64,000 nucleotides of DNA from Acidobacteriota bacterium (GTDB taxonomy: Bacteria > Acidobacteriota > Blastocatellia > Pyrinomonadales > Pyrinomonadaceae), in NCBI GenBank assembly GCA_016700075.1, contig CP065000.1, positions 682,001 to 746,000 of the forward strand. The letters are read 5' to 3'. The position numbers and the translations under genes were made by a program. This document shows, one piece after another, positions 43,244 through 51,934 of the stretch; positions within the stretch are counted from its first letter, which is position 1, and each line of letters begins with the position of its first letter. Under the pieces are notes generated by a model, which was not told where the DNA came from, did not search any database, and worked only from the letters and a program-made list of their open reading frames with translations.

Positions 43244-46200
43244 TCACTCGACAGCCGTAAAGTCGGCGTTTTCGATCGGGTCGGTTACCGACAGCAAAAT
43301 ATCCGCCGGCGAGAAGCGATATCTTCGGCTTTTTGCCGAAAGCACGTAATTGCGTCCAGCCGCAACGCCTTCGATCACGAAGTAGCCGAAGCTGTTGGTC
43401 AGCACACGACGTACGTTGCCGTCAGTATCCGCGATCTCGATCGTTACCTGCTGCACAGGCCGCCCATCTGCCGTCATCACACGCCCCGAAACGCTCACGC
43501 CTGCCGATGTCGGCCCAAATTCCACCGGGAAGAACTCGGAAGAATTTCCATCCGCATCGGTGGCAACGGCAGTGATCTTGTCAAGCAGCGTAATGCCGAT
43601 CTCGTTCGCGTCGCCGAGGTCATATTCGACAAAGTTGTCGCCAAAGAAATCGCCTTCGGTCCAGAAGTAGGTCGCAAGGTATTCGCTTCCCTGACCGACG
43701 AGGTCAGACTTGTAGAAGTCGATGCGAATTCCCTTCATACCATAATTCTGATTATCCGGATGCGAATCTACGCGGGCCTCGACCAATACGCGATCGAATT
43801 CGTCAATGCGCAGATTTTCCAATTCAGGATAGTTCTGGCCGCGATTCGGCCCCTCATCCGCGTCTTCGGGATCATTATCGGTTCGTCCGGGTTCGCCGAT
43901 ATCGATACCGAGTAAAAGATTGCCCGATATCTCATTCTGCCCGATACTGTTCCTGACCGACTGCTGTGTGCCTTCGCGGCGGCCCGCTTTGCTGCGTTGG
44001 CCTTCCTCAAACTCGTCGATGAGAATGCCGTTGCCGCCGTTCTCGAATATCTGATTCGACTGATTGGCCTGCTCTCCTCCAATGGCGTTGTTGTTTGCCC
44101 CGCCCGTAACGTGAACACCATGAAGTTGATTGCCCAATCCGCTGCCGCCTATGCTGTTATTGAAGATCTGGTTCAACTGAGCTCCTACGCCATTCAAAAG
44201 AACACCATTGCGCTGATTTGCACCGATGAAGTTGCGGATAGGCAAGAGTGCGTTTCCAATCCGATTGTTGCTGCTATTTTCAATGCGAACGCCGTTTTGC
44301 TGATTTGGAACAGCAAGTGTCGATTTGAAGAGCCGGTTAACACCTACAAGTGCCCCCTGAACCGTATTGAAAACGGAGTTGTTTATCAACGCGATGCCGT
44401 TGCGCTGATTACCACCGACGGTCGGTGCCCGGTCGGGATCGCCGCCCGGATCGCCGATGGTATTGTTGCCGGCGGATTCGATATTGATCCCGTCCTCGCC
44501 GTTGCCGATATTCAATGTGGAATCCTCGTCCGTGCCAATGACAGAATGATTGACGATATTATTCTGCGAATCAGGGCCGAGTATCTTGATGCCGTGGTCG
44601 CGGTTCGCCGCAATTACGTTCTTTGCCTCGTCGCTACTGAAGGCACCAACCAGCACGTTGGGAACGTTGTTGATCAATAGGCCCGAGCCCTGATTTATTG
44701 CAGTAACGACGTTCTGCCCTTCGAATCGTTTGAAAACCCCGATAAAATTGCCCGTGATCTTCACATTGACTCCAAGAAGTTCCGTTCGCCTAGGCATAAC
44801 CTTTATCGGGTCCTCTACCACGAATCCGTCGCCGTTGTTGTTGCCGACAATATTTCCGGTAGCTTCGGTATAGCCGACAGATGAAAGCTTGACGCCGGTA
44901 CTTCCGTTGCCCGCGGCCGAGCCGTCCTCTTTTACGCCGACCAGATTTCCATTTATTTGCGTGTCTGACGTGCCCTGCGATTCCAGTATCACCCCTTCAT
45001 TCAAACTGCCGCCAATGACATTTGAAAGGTCGTACGGGTCACAGTTGTTCTTTGGAACGCAGCCCTGCTCCGCTCCGATCAGATTATTCACACCTCCCGC
45101 CACCTTTATGCCGACACCATTGCCTATAAACAAACCGTTCACACCTAGCCCGATCGTGTTTCCCTGGACGTAATTATCGCGCGGCAGACGGTCATCGCCC
45201 GGCTCATCGAATATCGATCCAATATAGACACCGAAAGGTGTTCTGTCCTGATTCAGATGTCCGGAAATTATATTCCCCTGATTGCCGCTTCGGCTGCCGC
45301 CGATCTGATTTTCGCGGGCGTTCTCGCCGATCTGTACACCGACGCCGCCATTGTTGAGCCCCTGCGTTCCCGCGGTATTGGTACCAATGCGATTATTCTG
45401 AATTATGTTGGCTAGCGTGTAATTTGCACCCTCACGCCGCTTGACGTCTGGGAAGAACGCATCGATCGCCCTAACCGCATTGCCCACAGCTGCAAAATTG
45501 CTTGAGAAATCGTCACCGAGGTAAACGTTCGCGAACCTGTTGCCTGAAATGACATTCGCCAAGATGCTGTTACCGGACGAACCGGTCATCAGAATGCCGA
45601 CGCCGTTCGGAATGTCGCCGTTCCCGTCGTTCGTTGTGCCGATCTTGTTGTTAGAAATATTCGAGCCCGAAGCTCCCTGATGAATAAGGATGCCCGCGGC
45701 CGCATTGCCCGAGATCTGATTGTGTGTGATGTTCGTGCCGGAAGTATTGCCCTGCAGCGTGATGCCTGCGTTTGCATTACCTGCGGATTGGCCAACCGAG
45801 TAGGTCCCTATGCGATTGTAGGAGATGGTGTTGTTCATCGCATTGTTGCTGCCTGTTGCCGTTATGATCACAGCTGATTGGCTGACGCCGAAATCATTTT
45901 GGGCATTTACCTCGCCGCCGATCGTATTGCCCGAACTCGATATCGTAACGCCGAATGGAACACCGAAGTCTGCATTCCAGCTCAATTTCAACCCGATAAA
46001 ATTGCCAACGACCTTGTTGTTGTTCGAATTGATGTCAATAAAGATCTCACTCGCCGTCTCGGGCTGTTCGCTGCCGTTGTTGCCGCTGATGATGTTACGA
46101 AAATCGTTCGCTCCGCCGACCGTGTTGTTGTTCGCACCGCCGGTTATCCAAATGCCCTGGAAACCATTGGCAAGGCGATCCATGCCATTTTGTGCGGTTC

Positions 46201-49200
46201 CGATGAGGTTGCCGGTCACTTTGTTCAGCGTGGCATTGCTGCTGATGGCGATTCCATGTCCGATGTTGCCGGAGATCAAATTGCCGCCGTTATATAGCTC
46301 TGCACCGACGGTATTCTCACGTGCACCGCTGCCGACGACGACACCGACCTCATTGGGTATCGCGGACGTGCCTGCCTGATTTGTGCCGATCTTGTTTCCC
46401 AGCACCTGATTGAAACGCGCGTTTGAGCCGGCTATGACGATACCTGATGAGTTGTTGCCTATCACGTTTCCGTTAAAGACACTCCCGATCTTGTTGTCTC
46501 GCACCGTTTGCGGATTGCCGACAAGAGCCACGCCGATGACAGATGGCGTGTTCGGATCGAAGGTGCCGTCTGCATTGACGCCGATGTAGCAATTCTCGAC
46601 GCGGTTGTTGTTAGCTGTTCCCGATGCGTTCGCGATATCAATATTGATCGCAAATCTACTTATCGACAGCCCGCGAACGATAGCATCATTCCCCGCAATC
46701 GTGACGCCTCGTGCCGGTGCCGTTTGGTTGATCACTTCGCCGACAAGCTGGACCATAGGCGAACCTGACCATCCGGGCTGGCTTATGGCGTTTATATCAA
46801 CGTCGCCCTTTACATCCGGAAGCAGCGGCCCCGCGTTCGGGATCGTGATCGTTCGAATGCCGCCGCCGGGAATATCGAAATTGATCTGGTCAAATCCCGG
46901 ACGGGCGTTCGCTTCCTGAATGGCCGCACGAAGCGTGCACTGCTCACCCGGCGTATCGAGATCGACATCGCAGAGTCCGTCACGCTGCTGTATCGGCAGG
47001 TCGCCATCGAGATCATCTTCATTGCCCTCGACATTAACAACGATAGGCTCGATGCACTGCAGCCCGAGTTCGGACCTTTCCAAAGCCTCTGCAAAATTGG
47101 CGCTCTGATGACATACACCCGCGATGCATGAGAATTCTGACGTATTGCCGTTCTGGTCGGTTGCCGTTGCCGTGATCAAGGCGGTCGGTGCCAATTGGAT
47201 CGGCGTGTTGAAAGCCGCCGAAACAAACCCGTTGCCGTTGGTCATGACATTGATAGAACCGAGATAGCTCTCGCCCTCGCCGTGATTTGTCGGATCACCC
47301 TGCGTGTTCAAATAGTAATCAATGGTGAAATTACGCGACGGATTACTGCGAAGTATCGTGTCGATCCGCAACGTGCCGTCCTGATTTGGGACAGGCGTGA
47401 AAAGCTCAGGGAAATTCTGCAGATCGTTTGCCCCGGTATCGATGTCATCACAGTCGTTCGGCGTCACGCCGTTAGGATAATTGTTTCCCGGCAAGGCATT
47501 CATCAGATCGATGCCAAGTTCGCCATTGAATGCGATGGTGTTGCCGCGGATCTGTATTCGTTCGGGCTTTGTGGCACCTTGGCTTACATTTGCAAAATTC
47601 ACGACGGTGACGCCCGCTCTGCCGTTGTTTTTGATCACGTTCCCTTCACCGACGCCCGTTCCGCCAATACGGGTATCGCCATTGCCGCTTGCGTTTATGC
47701 CCACGCCTGAATTGCCAAGCGGAAGTCCTTGGACATTGAGCCCGACCCAATTTCCGACCACTTCTGACCGCCCAAATGTCGAAACGCCGATGCCTGTACC
47801 GCGAGAGCCCATTGAGATCAGATCGCTCTTTTGATCTACGACATAGTTTCGAGAAAAAGGCGTCGTGCCGCCCACGATCACGGTCGCGGTCGGTGCGGAA
47901 AACGCATTGATACCGGTCGATCCGGTGCCTCCGACGCCGTTTCCAATGCCTGACAATCCATCCGTTGAAGAACCGACACGATTCCCGCGAACTGTGGTGA
48001 ATGATCCGGGCGTTTCAGCCTGCGGAACAATTGCATTAAGGCGATTACCGGATACGGTGTTCCCACCATCGATGAAATTCTGGCCGTCAAATAGAGGTCC
48101 GCCTACGACGGTCGTGTTAAATCGGGTCACGATCCCGATGTTGTTCGGCAATTCTGTGGTGCCATTCTTATTTAGCCCGACAACGTTGTTGTGGACCAAG
48201 ACAGTTCCGCCTCCGGTCTTGTGCAGTGCACCGCCCGGACTCGCACTCTGACTGGCATTCCCTGACAACAGGTTGCAAAATCCTGTACAAGCCCCATTTG
48301 GCGTTGTGCCGCCCGGAGCCCCAAATATTGCGAAATCATTCTGAGAAGGCGTAAGCCAGACTACTCCGGTGATCATCACAAACCCTCCCGGCTGATTTCG
48401 CCAGTCGTTCGGTATCGCGGATGTTCCTGTTGCATTTGTCCCGATATTATTGCCGCCTATGAAACAGAATCCGCTAAATAACTCGAAGCTGTACTCACTG
48501 AATCCGCAGTAAAGTCCATCCAGTCCGTTATCGGCGATCGTGTTCCTGCCGGATGCGGCACTCGAGCCGATTTCGGTATTGATATTGCCGATGGTCGAAA
48601 TGCCGACATGACAATTGCCCAAACCTGAAAGTCCGGAGGCACGCGTCCCGATCAGGTTGCCGCGGATCAGATTGTCATAAGAAACGAGTTCTCCATTAGA
48701 ATCGCGAAACAACGCCGTCAGCCACATTCCTCCGCCGCCGCATTGGTTAAATTGATTCGGCTCGCCTCCGTTGCCGGAAACGACATTGCCTTCGCCGAAG
48801 CCGTCGCCGCCGAATTCGTTTTGAATACCCGCGAGGAACACACCTGTTTCATTGCGCACCTTGACGTTGCCAGCGGTATCGGTCCCAATATAATTTCCGA
48901 ATATTTTGTTCTCGTGGCCCGCCGTGATCGCAAGGCCGACACCGGCGCTGTTGCTCTGAGAAGTGTCGCCATTGCCCGAGAGCAGGTTGCGTGCCGCGGC
49001 AACCGTACCGCCAACTGTATTCAGATAAGCGTCGAAGATCTGAACGCCGTTCCCCCAATTCGGCCTTCTTGCAGTGCCGTCAACGTTAGTGCCGAGATAA
49101 TTGCCCTCGATGGTGACATTCTGAATATTCGGCCTGAGATTGGTACTCAACACCACAATGCCGCTGCCGCCGATCAGGGATCCGTTGTAATTGACGGCAG

Positions 49201-51232
49201 GCATATTGTTGATGACCAGGCCGCGAATGACTGTGTTCGAGGACTGTACCCTTATTCCTTCTGCAGACCCGCTTATGTTCGTACCGTCGATCTCAATGAT
49301 CGGCGTTCCGGCAAATCCGGGCTGCGTCGTGCCATCAATGATGACCGGACGCAAAAGAGAAGGATAGTTGGTTGCCGGCTCAAATTTGAATGGGCCATTG
49401 CCCGGTATATTGAAGCGTATTTCACGCACATTTCCGCCAAAGAAGTTCGCCTGCTGGATAGCACGCCGCAGCCCGCAAGGCTCTGGCCCGCCAAGGCAAT
49501 CACCCGATGTTTGATCGTCGGTGGTGTTGACAACCAGAACTACTGTCCCTTCCGACGTCGCAACTCGCGGAGCAGCTGTTCCCGCGCCGAGGATCACGAG
49601 GTCATTCAGGCCGTCAGCATTGAGCCGCATCGGGATGACCTGGGAAACAGGGCCGCCGGATTCCAGCGCGACGGTCCCGAAGCCGGCCTGCAGGCCGTCA
49701 ACATCGCGCCGGAATTTGCCGGCGATAAAGATCTCGTTCGACGAGCCGATGACGGCTATATCGTCGGAGTTTGAAGATGAAAAGCGGCCCCGAACAAGTT
49801 TTGAGCGTGCCGCAGCAGCGGCAGATGACGCAAGGCCGCCAGGTTGAGCGATCATTTCGGACGTAAACGATGCGATCGGGATCGGCCTTGCAGCGAGCAT
49901 TGCTTCGAAAAGCTCCTTGCGGCGCGCTTCCTGTCGGCGTGTTTGATCTGCCTTCTCGGAAAGGTAGCGAGAACGGGCCGACGGCTCCATTGCATTGAGC
50001 TTATCCAAATAATCACGACGCTGCTGCTCGATCAATTCTTCGGGATTCCCATCATATTTGCCGTAATCGATCATTGACTGTGAGAATTCCACAGCATTTT
50101 CCGGTGTGATCCCGGAACTTTCCTTTGCAACGCGATAGGTTTCAGCGTCAACATCTATCGGCAGGAACTGCGGCGTCTCTGTCTTTGAACGCTCTTCCTG
50201 CGTCATTCGACGTGATGGTTCGACGGTTTCACGTCGCGGCTGCATATGAACGAGCCGTCCGTCAGTTCCAAGCAGGACTAGGCCTTCGCCGTAGCTTTCC
50301 CCAAAATTTCCGGCAACCAGATCTGAGATCTGGAAATTGATCTGCCGCGATTGAAAGACCGCCTTTGGGCGTTCGATCTTGATGTCGGTTGACATATCCA
50401 GCGGATAAGGATTTCCGCGGCCATGGATGATGGTCAGCAAACTTCCCGAAGCAACGGCAACATCACCGTAAGGGTCCGCGTCGAGCTTGCCGATGGCGAT
50501 CGCATTTGCAGGGGCCGCGATACGAAATCGCTCAGGAGCTCTGCGAAAGGCACCTTCGCGGTGCTCGAATATTGCGACGAAAGAGCCTTCTTTGTTCTGG
50601 TATGCAACAGCAAGGTCGGCAACTTTATCATTACGACCTATTTCGCCGACATCCATCGCCGTTATGCGTCCGCCGACAGGGATTGAAACGGGCTGTGAGA
50701 ACGCACCGTAACCGCCGCCGAACACCAAATTCAGGCGATCGAGGCCCGTTGTCACGGCAATTATGTCAGTAAAACCGTCGCCATTTAGGTCACCGGAGAA
50801 TAGCAGATCGGGAACGGTCGGCAGCAAAACTTCGACGTCAGTTGGCTCAAATGGCATCGGTTCGCCGCGTTCGGCACGTCGAGCGACCGCCTCGGGATGA
50901 TTTGGATAGATCGTGTCGGCATTGCCGCGGAAAAGCCGCATTCTGCCGGTCGTATCGACGGTCACGACGTCTTTAACGCCGTCCGAATCGAAATCCGCTG
51001 ATGCGCCGGCGACCGCCGCGCCGCCAAACATCGATTCCGCAACTCCTACGCCGGACGAAACTGCCGTATATTTAACCTCCGGCAGATCCTTTTGATCCGG
51101 CAAAGCGGCGGCTGTTTCAAACTCGGCCGCTGCTTTCGCCTTTGTGGATAGAAACTCAAAACTAACGCCTGAGGCAGCGAACACCGCCGCTGCAATCAAC
51201 AAAATTCCGAACATTACTGCTGTTTTTCGCAT
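43244..51232 (-). CDS. Giant exported FG-GAP / CSLREC / parallel beta-helix protein, 2662 aa
   Basis: Paralogue of the downstream 2345-residue protein with the same domain order: signal peptide (1-20), FG-GAP/VCBS propeller (about 75-580; D-F-D-S-D-G-V-K-D-V-V-T-V, D-L-N-G-D-G-F-T-D-I-I-A-V) interrupted by a charged helical insert (about 335-455, L-I-E-Q-Q-R-R-D-Y-L-D-K-L), CSLREC-type motifs near 587 (C-G-L-R-R-A-I-Q-Q-A-N) and 1434 (C-T-L-R-A-A-I-Q-E-A-N), long beta-helix repeats, and the same C-terminal domain ending D-F-T-A-V-E. The extra length comes from added beta-helix turns in the second half. Divergent from an ECF sigma factor gene 84 bp away, and with its own structured leader. Confidence 0.88.
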   Translation of the reverse strand: MRKTAVMFGILLIAAAVFAASGVSFEFLSTKAKAAAEFETAAALPDQKDLPEVKYTAVSSGVGVAESMFGGAAVAGASADFDSDGVKDVVTVDTTGRMRLFRGNADTIYPNHPEAVARRAERGEPMPFEPTDVEVLLPTVPDLLFSGDLNGDGFTDIIAVTTGLDRLNLVFGGGYGAFSQPVSIPVGGRITAMDVGEIGRNDKVADLAVAYQNKEGSFVAIFEHREGAFRRAPERFRIAAPANAIAIGKLDADPYGDVAVASGSLLTIIHGRGNPYPLDMSTDIKIERPKAVFQSRQINFQISDLVAGNFGESYGEGLVLLGTDGRLVHMQPRRETVEPSRRMTQEERSKTETPQFLPIDVDAETYRVAKESSGITPENAVEFSQSMIDYGKYDGNPEELIEQQRRDYLDKLNAMEPSARSRYLSEKADQTRRQEARRKELFEAMLAARPIPIASFTSEMIAQPGGLASSAAAAARSKLVRGRFSSSNSDDIAVIGSSNEIFIAGKFRRDVDGLQAGFGTVALESGGPVSQVIPMRLNADGLNDLVILGAGTAAPRVATSEGTVVLVVNTTDDQTSGDCLGGPEPCGLRRAIQQANFFGGNVREIRFNIPGNGPFKFEPATNYPSLLRPVIIDGTTQPGFAGTPIIEIDGTNISGSAEGIRVQSSNTVIRGLVINNMPAVNYNGSLIGGSGIVVLSTNLRPNIQNVTIEGNYLGTNVDGTARRPNWGNGVQIFDAYLNTVGGTVAAARNLLSGNGDTSQSNSAGVGLAITAGHENKIFGNYIGTDTAGNVKVRNETGVFLAGIQNEFGGDGFGEGNVVSGNGGEPNQFNQCGGGGMWLTALFRDSNGELVSYDNLIRGNLIGTRASGLSGLGNCHVGISTIGNINTEIGSSAASGRNTIADNGLDGLYCGFSEYSFELFSGFCFIGGNNIGTNATGTSAIPNDWRNQPGGFVMITGVVWLTPSQNDFAIFGAPGGTTPNGACTGFCNLLSGNASQSASPGGALHKTGGGTVLVHNNVVGLNKNGTTELPNNIGIVTRFNTTVVGGPLFDGQNFIDGGNTVSGNRLNAIVPQAETPGSFTTVRGNRVGSSTDGLSGIGNGVGGTGSTGINAFSAPTATVIVGGTTPFSRNYVVDQKSDLISMGSRGTGIGVSTFGRSEVVGNWVGLNVQGLPLGNSGVGINASGNGDTRIGGTGVGEGNVIKNNGRAGVTVVNFANVSQGATKPERIQIRGNTIAFNGELGIDLMNALPGNNYPNGVTPNDCDDIDTGANDLQNFPELFTPVPNQDGTLRIDTILRSNPSRNFTIDYYLNTQGDPTNHGEGESYLGSINVMTNGNGFVSAAFNTPIQLAPTALITATATDQNGNTSEFSCIAGVCHQSANFAEALERSELGLQCIEPIVVNVEGNEDDLDGDLPIQQRDGLCDVDLDTPGEQCTLRAAIQEANARPGFDQINFDIPGGGIRTITIPNAGPLLPDVKGDVDINAISQPGWSGSPMVQLVGEVINQTAPARGVTIAGNDAIVRGLSISRFAINIDIANASGTANNNRVENCYIGVNADGTFDPNTPSVIGVALVGNPQTVRDNKIGSVFNGNVIGNNSSGIVIAGSNARFNQVLGNKIGTNQAGTSAIPNEVGVVVGSGARENTVGAELYNGGNLISGNIGHGIAISSNATLNKVTGNLIGTAQNGMDRLANGFQGIWITGGANNNTVGGANDFRNIISGNNGSEQPETASEIFIDINSNNNKVVGNFIGLKLSWNADFGVPFGVTISSSGNTIGGEVNAQNDFGVSQSAVIITATGSNNAMNNTISYNRIGTYSVGQSAGNANAGITLQGNTSGTNITHNQISGNAAAGILIHQGASGSNISNNKIGTTNDGNGDIPNGVGILMTGSSGNSILANVISGNRFANVYLGDDFSSNFAAVGNAVRAIDAFFPDVKRREGANYTLANIIQNNRIGTNTAGTQGLNNGGVGVQIGENARENQIGGSRSGNQGNIISGHLNQDRTPFGVYIGSIFDEPGDDRLPRDNYVQGNTIGLGVNGLFIGNGVGIKVAGGVNNLIGAEQGCVPKNNCDPYDLSNVIGGSLNEGVILESQGTSDTQINGNLVGVKEDGSAAGNGSTGVKLSSVGYTEATGNIVGNNNGDGFVVEDPIKVMPRRTELLGVNVKITGNFIGVFKRFEGQNVVTAINQGSGLLINNVPNVLVGAFSSDEAKNVIAANRDHGIKILGPDSQNNIVNHSVIGTDEDSTLNIGNGEDGINIESAGNNTIGDPGGDPDRAPTVGGNQRNGIALINNSVFNTVQGALVGVNRLFKSTLAVPNQQNGVRIENSSNNRIGNALLPIRNFIGANQRNGVLLNGVGAQLNQIFNNSIGGSGLGNQLHGVHVTGGANNNAIGGEQANQSNQIFENGGNGILIDEFEEGQRSKAGRREGTQQSVRNSIGQNEISGNLLLGIDIGEPGRTDNDPEDADEGPNRGQNYPELENLRIDEFDRVLVEARVDSHPDNQNYGMKGIRIDFYKSDLVGQGSEYLATYFWTEGDFFGDNFVEYDLGDANEIGITLLDKITAVATDADGNSSEFFPVEFGPTSAGVSVSGRVMTADGRPVQQVTIEIADTDGNVRRVLTNSFGYFVIEGVAAGRNYVLSAKSRRYRFSPADILLSVTDPIENADFTAVE

Positions 51233-51289
51233 AATTCTTGCCTCGGGACTGGTCTTTCACCCAATAGGGCGTTAAATTGAGGCAAAAGC
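51233..51289 (-). promoter_or_regulatory. Structured 5' leader of the 2662-aa gene
   Basis: On the minus strand 51287-51279 pairs with 51244-51236 (nine pairs, one G-U) around 34 nt. The 3' arm contains GAGG, the likely ribosome binding site, 8 nt before the ATG at 51232. The loop holds cgccctattgggtgaaagac (51271-51252). Stem sequence differs completely from the leader of the paralogue while the core is kept. Confidence 0.6.
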
Positions 51290-51316
51290 GCTCATAAGAA
51301 AAGAGTTTTTGCGAAA

Positions 51317-51928
51317 TTGGAATCTGCTATAATGTCGTTGTTTCCGCTAAATATGCCGGCTGAGGGCAACAGATCAGATGTAACGCTGCTGCTTCGTCAG
51401 ATGACGGATGGTAGTAGGTCTGCGCCCGACCGACTGCTGGAGCTCGTTTACGACGACCTTCGGCGGCTTGCCGCGGCGTACATGCAGAACGAGCGTCCCG
51501 ACCACACGCTGCAGGCGACGGCGCTGGTACACGAGGCGTATGTTCGGCTGGTCGATTGGAAGAATGTCACATGGGAGAACCGCGCTCAGTTCTTCGCGGT
51601 AGCGGCGCAGGTCATGCGTAAAGTGCTGATCGACCACGCCCGTGCCCGCAATACAAGAAAACGCGCCAGCCAACGTCTTGTCTTGGACGAGGCGATAAGC
51701 ATCCCCGACGACAAACAGGTAGACCTGATCGCTCTTGAAGATGCCCTGATCGCTCTTGAAAAGATCGATCCGCGTCAGGCAAAGATAGTCGAACTGCGCT
51801 TTTTCGGTGGGCTTTCTATTGAGGAAACGGCATATGTGATGGAACTGGGCGAATCGACCGTCCGCCGCGAATGGACCTTCGCAAAAGCATGGTTCCAACG
51901 CGAACTTCGGCGCGATGCCGCGAATTGA
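51317..51928 (+). CDS. ECF sigma-70 factor, acidobacterial type
   Basis: RNA polymerase sigma factor of the extracytoplasmic group resembling the TIGR02999 (Sig-70_X6) family. 203 residues from TTG 51317; ATG 51332 or ATG 51353 are also possible, and a TATAAT at 51328-51333 argues for 51353 if it is the promoter. Region 2 holds L-V-Y-D-D-L-R-R-L-A-A, the typical H-T-L-Q-A-T-A-L-V-H-E-A-Y-V-R-L and F-A-V-A-A-Q-V-M-R; region 4 holds I-V-E-L-R-F-F-G-G-L-S-I-E-E-T-A. The kinase gene starts 7 bp after the stop. No anti-sigma gene is adjacent, which fits this family, where the kinase may serve as the regulator. Confidence 0.92.
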   Translation: MESAIMSLFPLNMPAEGNRSDVTLLLRQMTDGSRSAPDRLLELVYDDLRRLAAAYMQNERPDHTLQATALVHEAYVRLVDWKNVTWENRAQFFAVAAQVMRKVLIDHARARNTRKRASQRLVLDEAISIPDDKQVDLIALEDALIALEKIDPRQAKIVELRFFGGLSIEETAYVMELGESTVRREWTFAKAWFQRELRRDAAN

Positions 51929-51934
51929 TACGAT

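Noticed and set aside
48743..49774. 343-codon open frame on the plus strand, antisense to the 2662-aa gene, plus others at 43997-44680 and 40148-40651
   Set aside because: They mirror the repetitive, Gly/Asn-rich coding strand; composition is unnatural, no ribosome binding sites, no recognisable motif.
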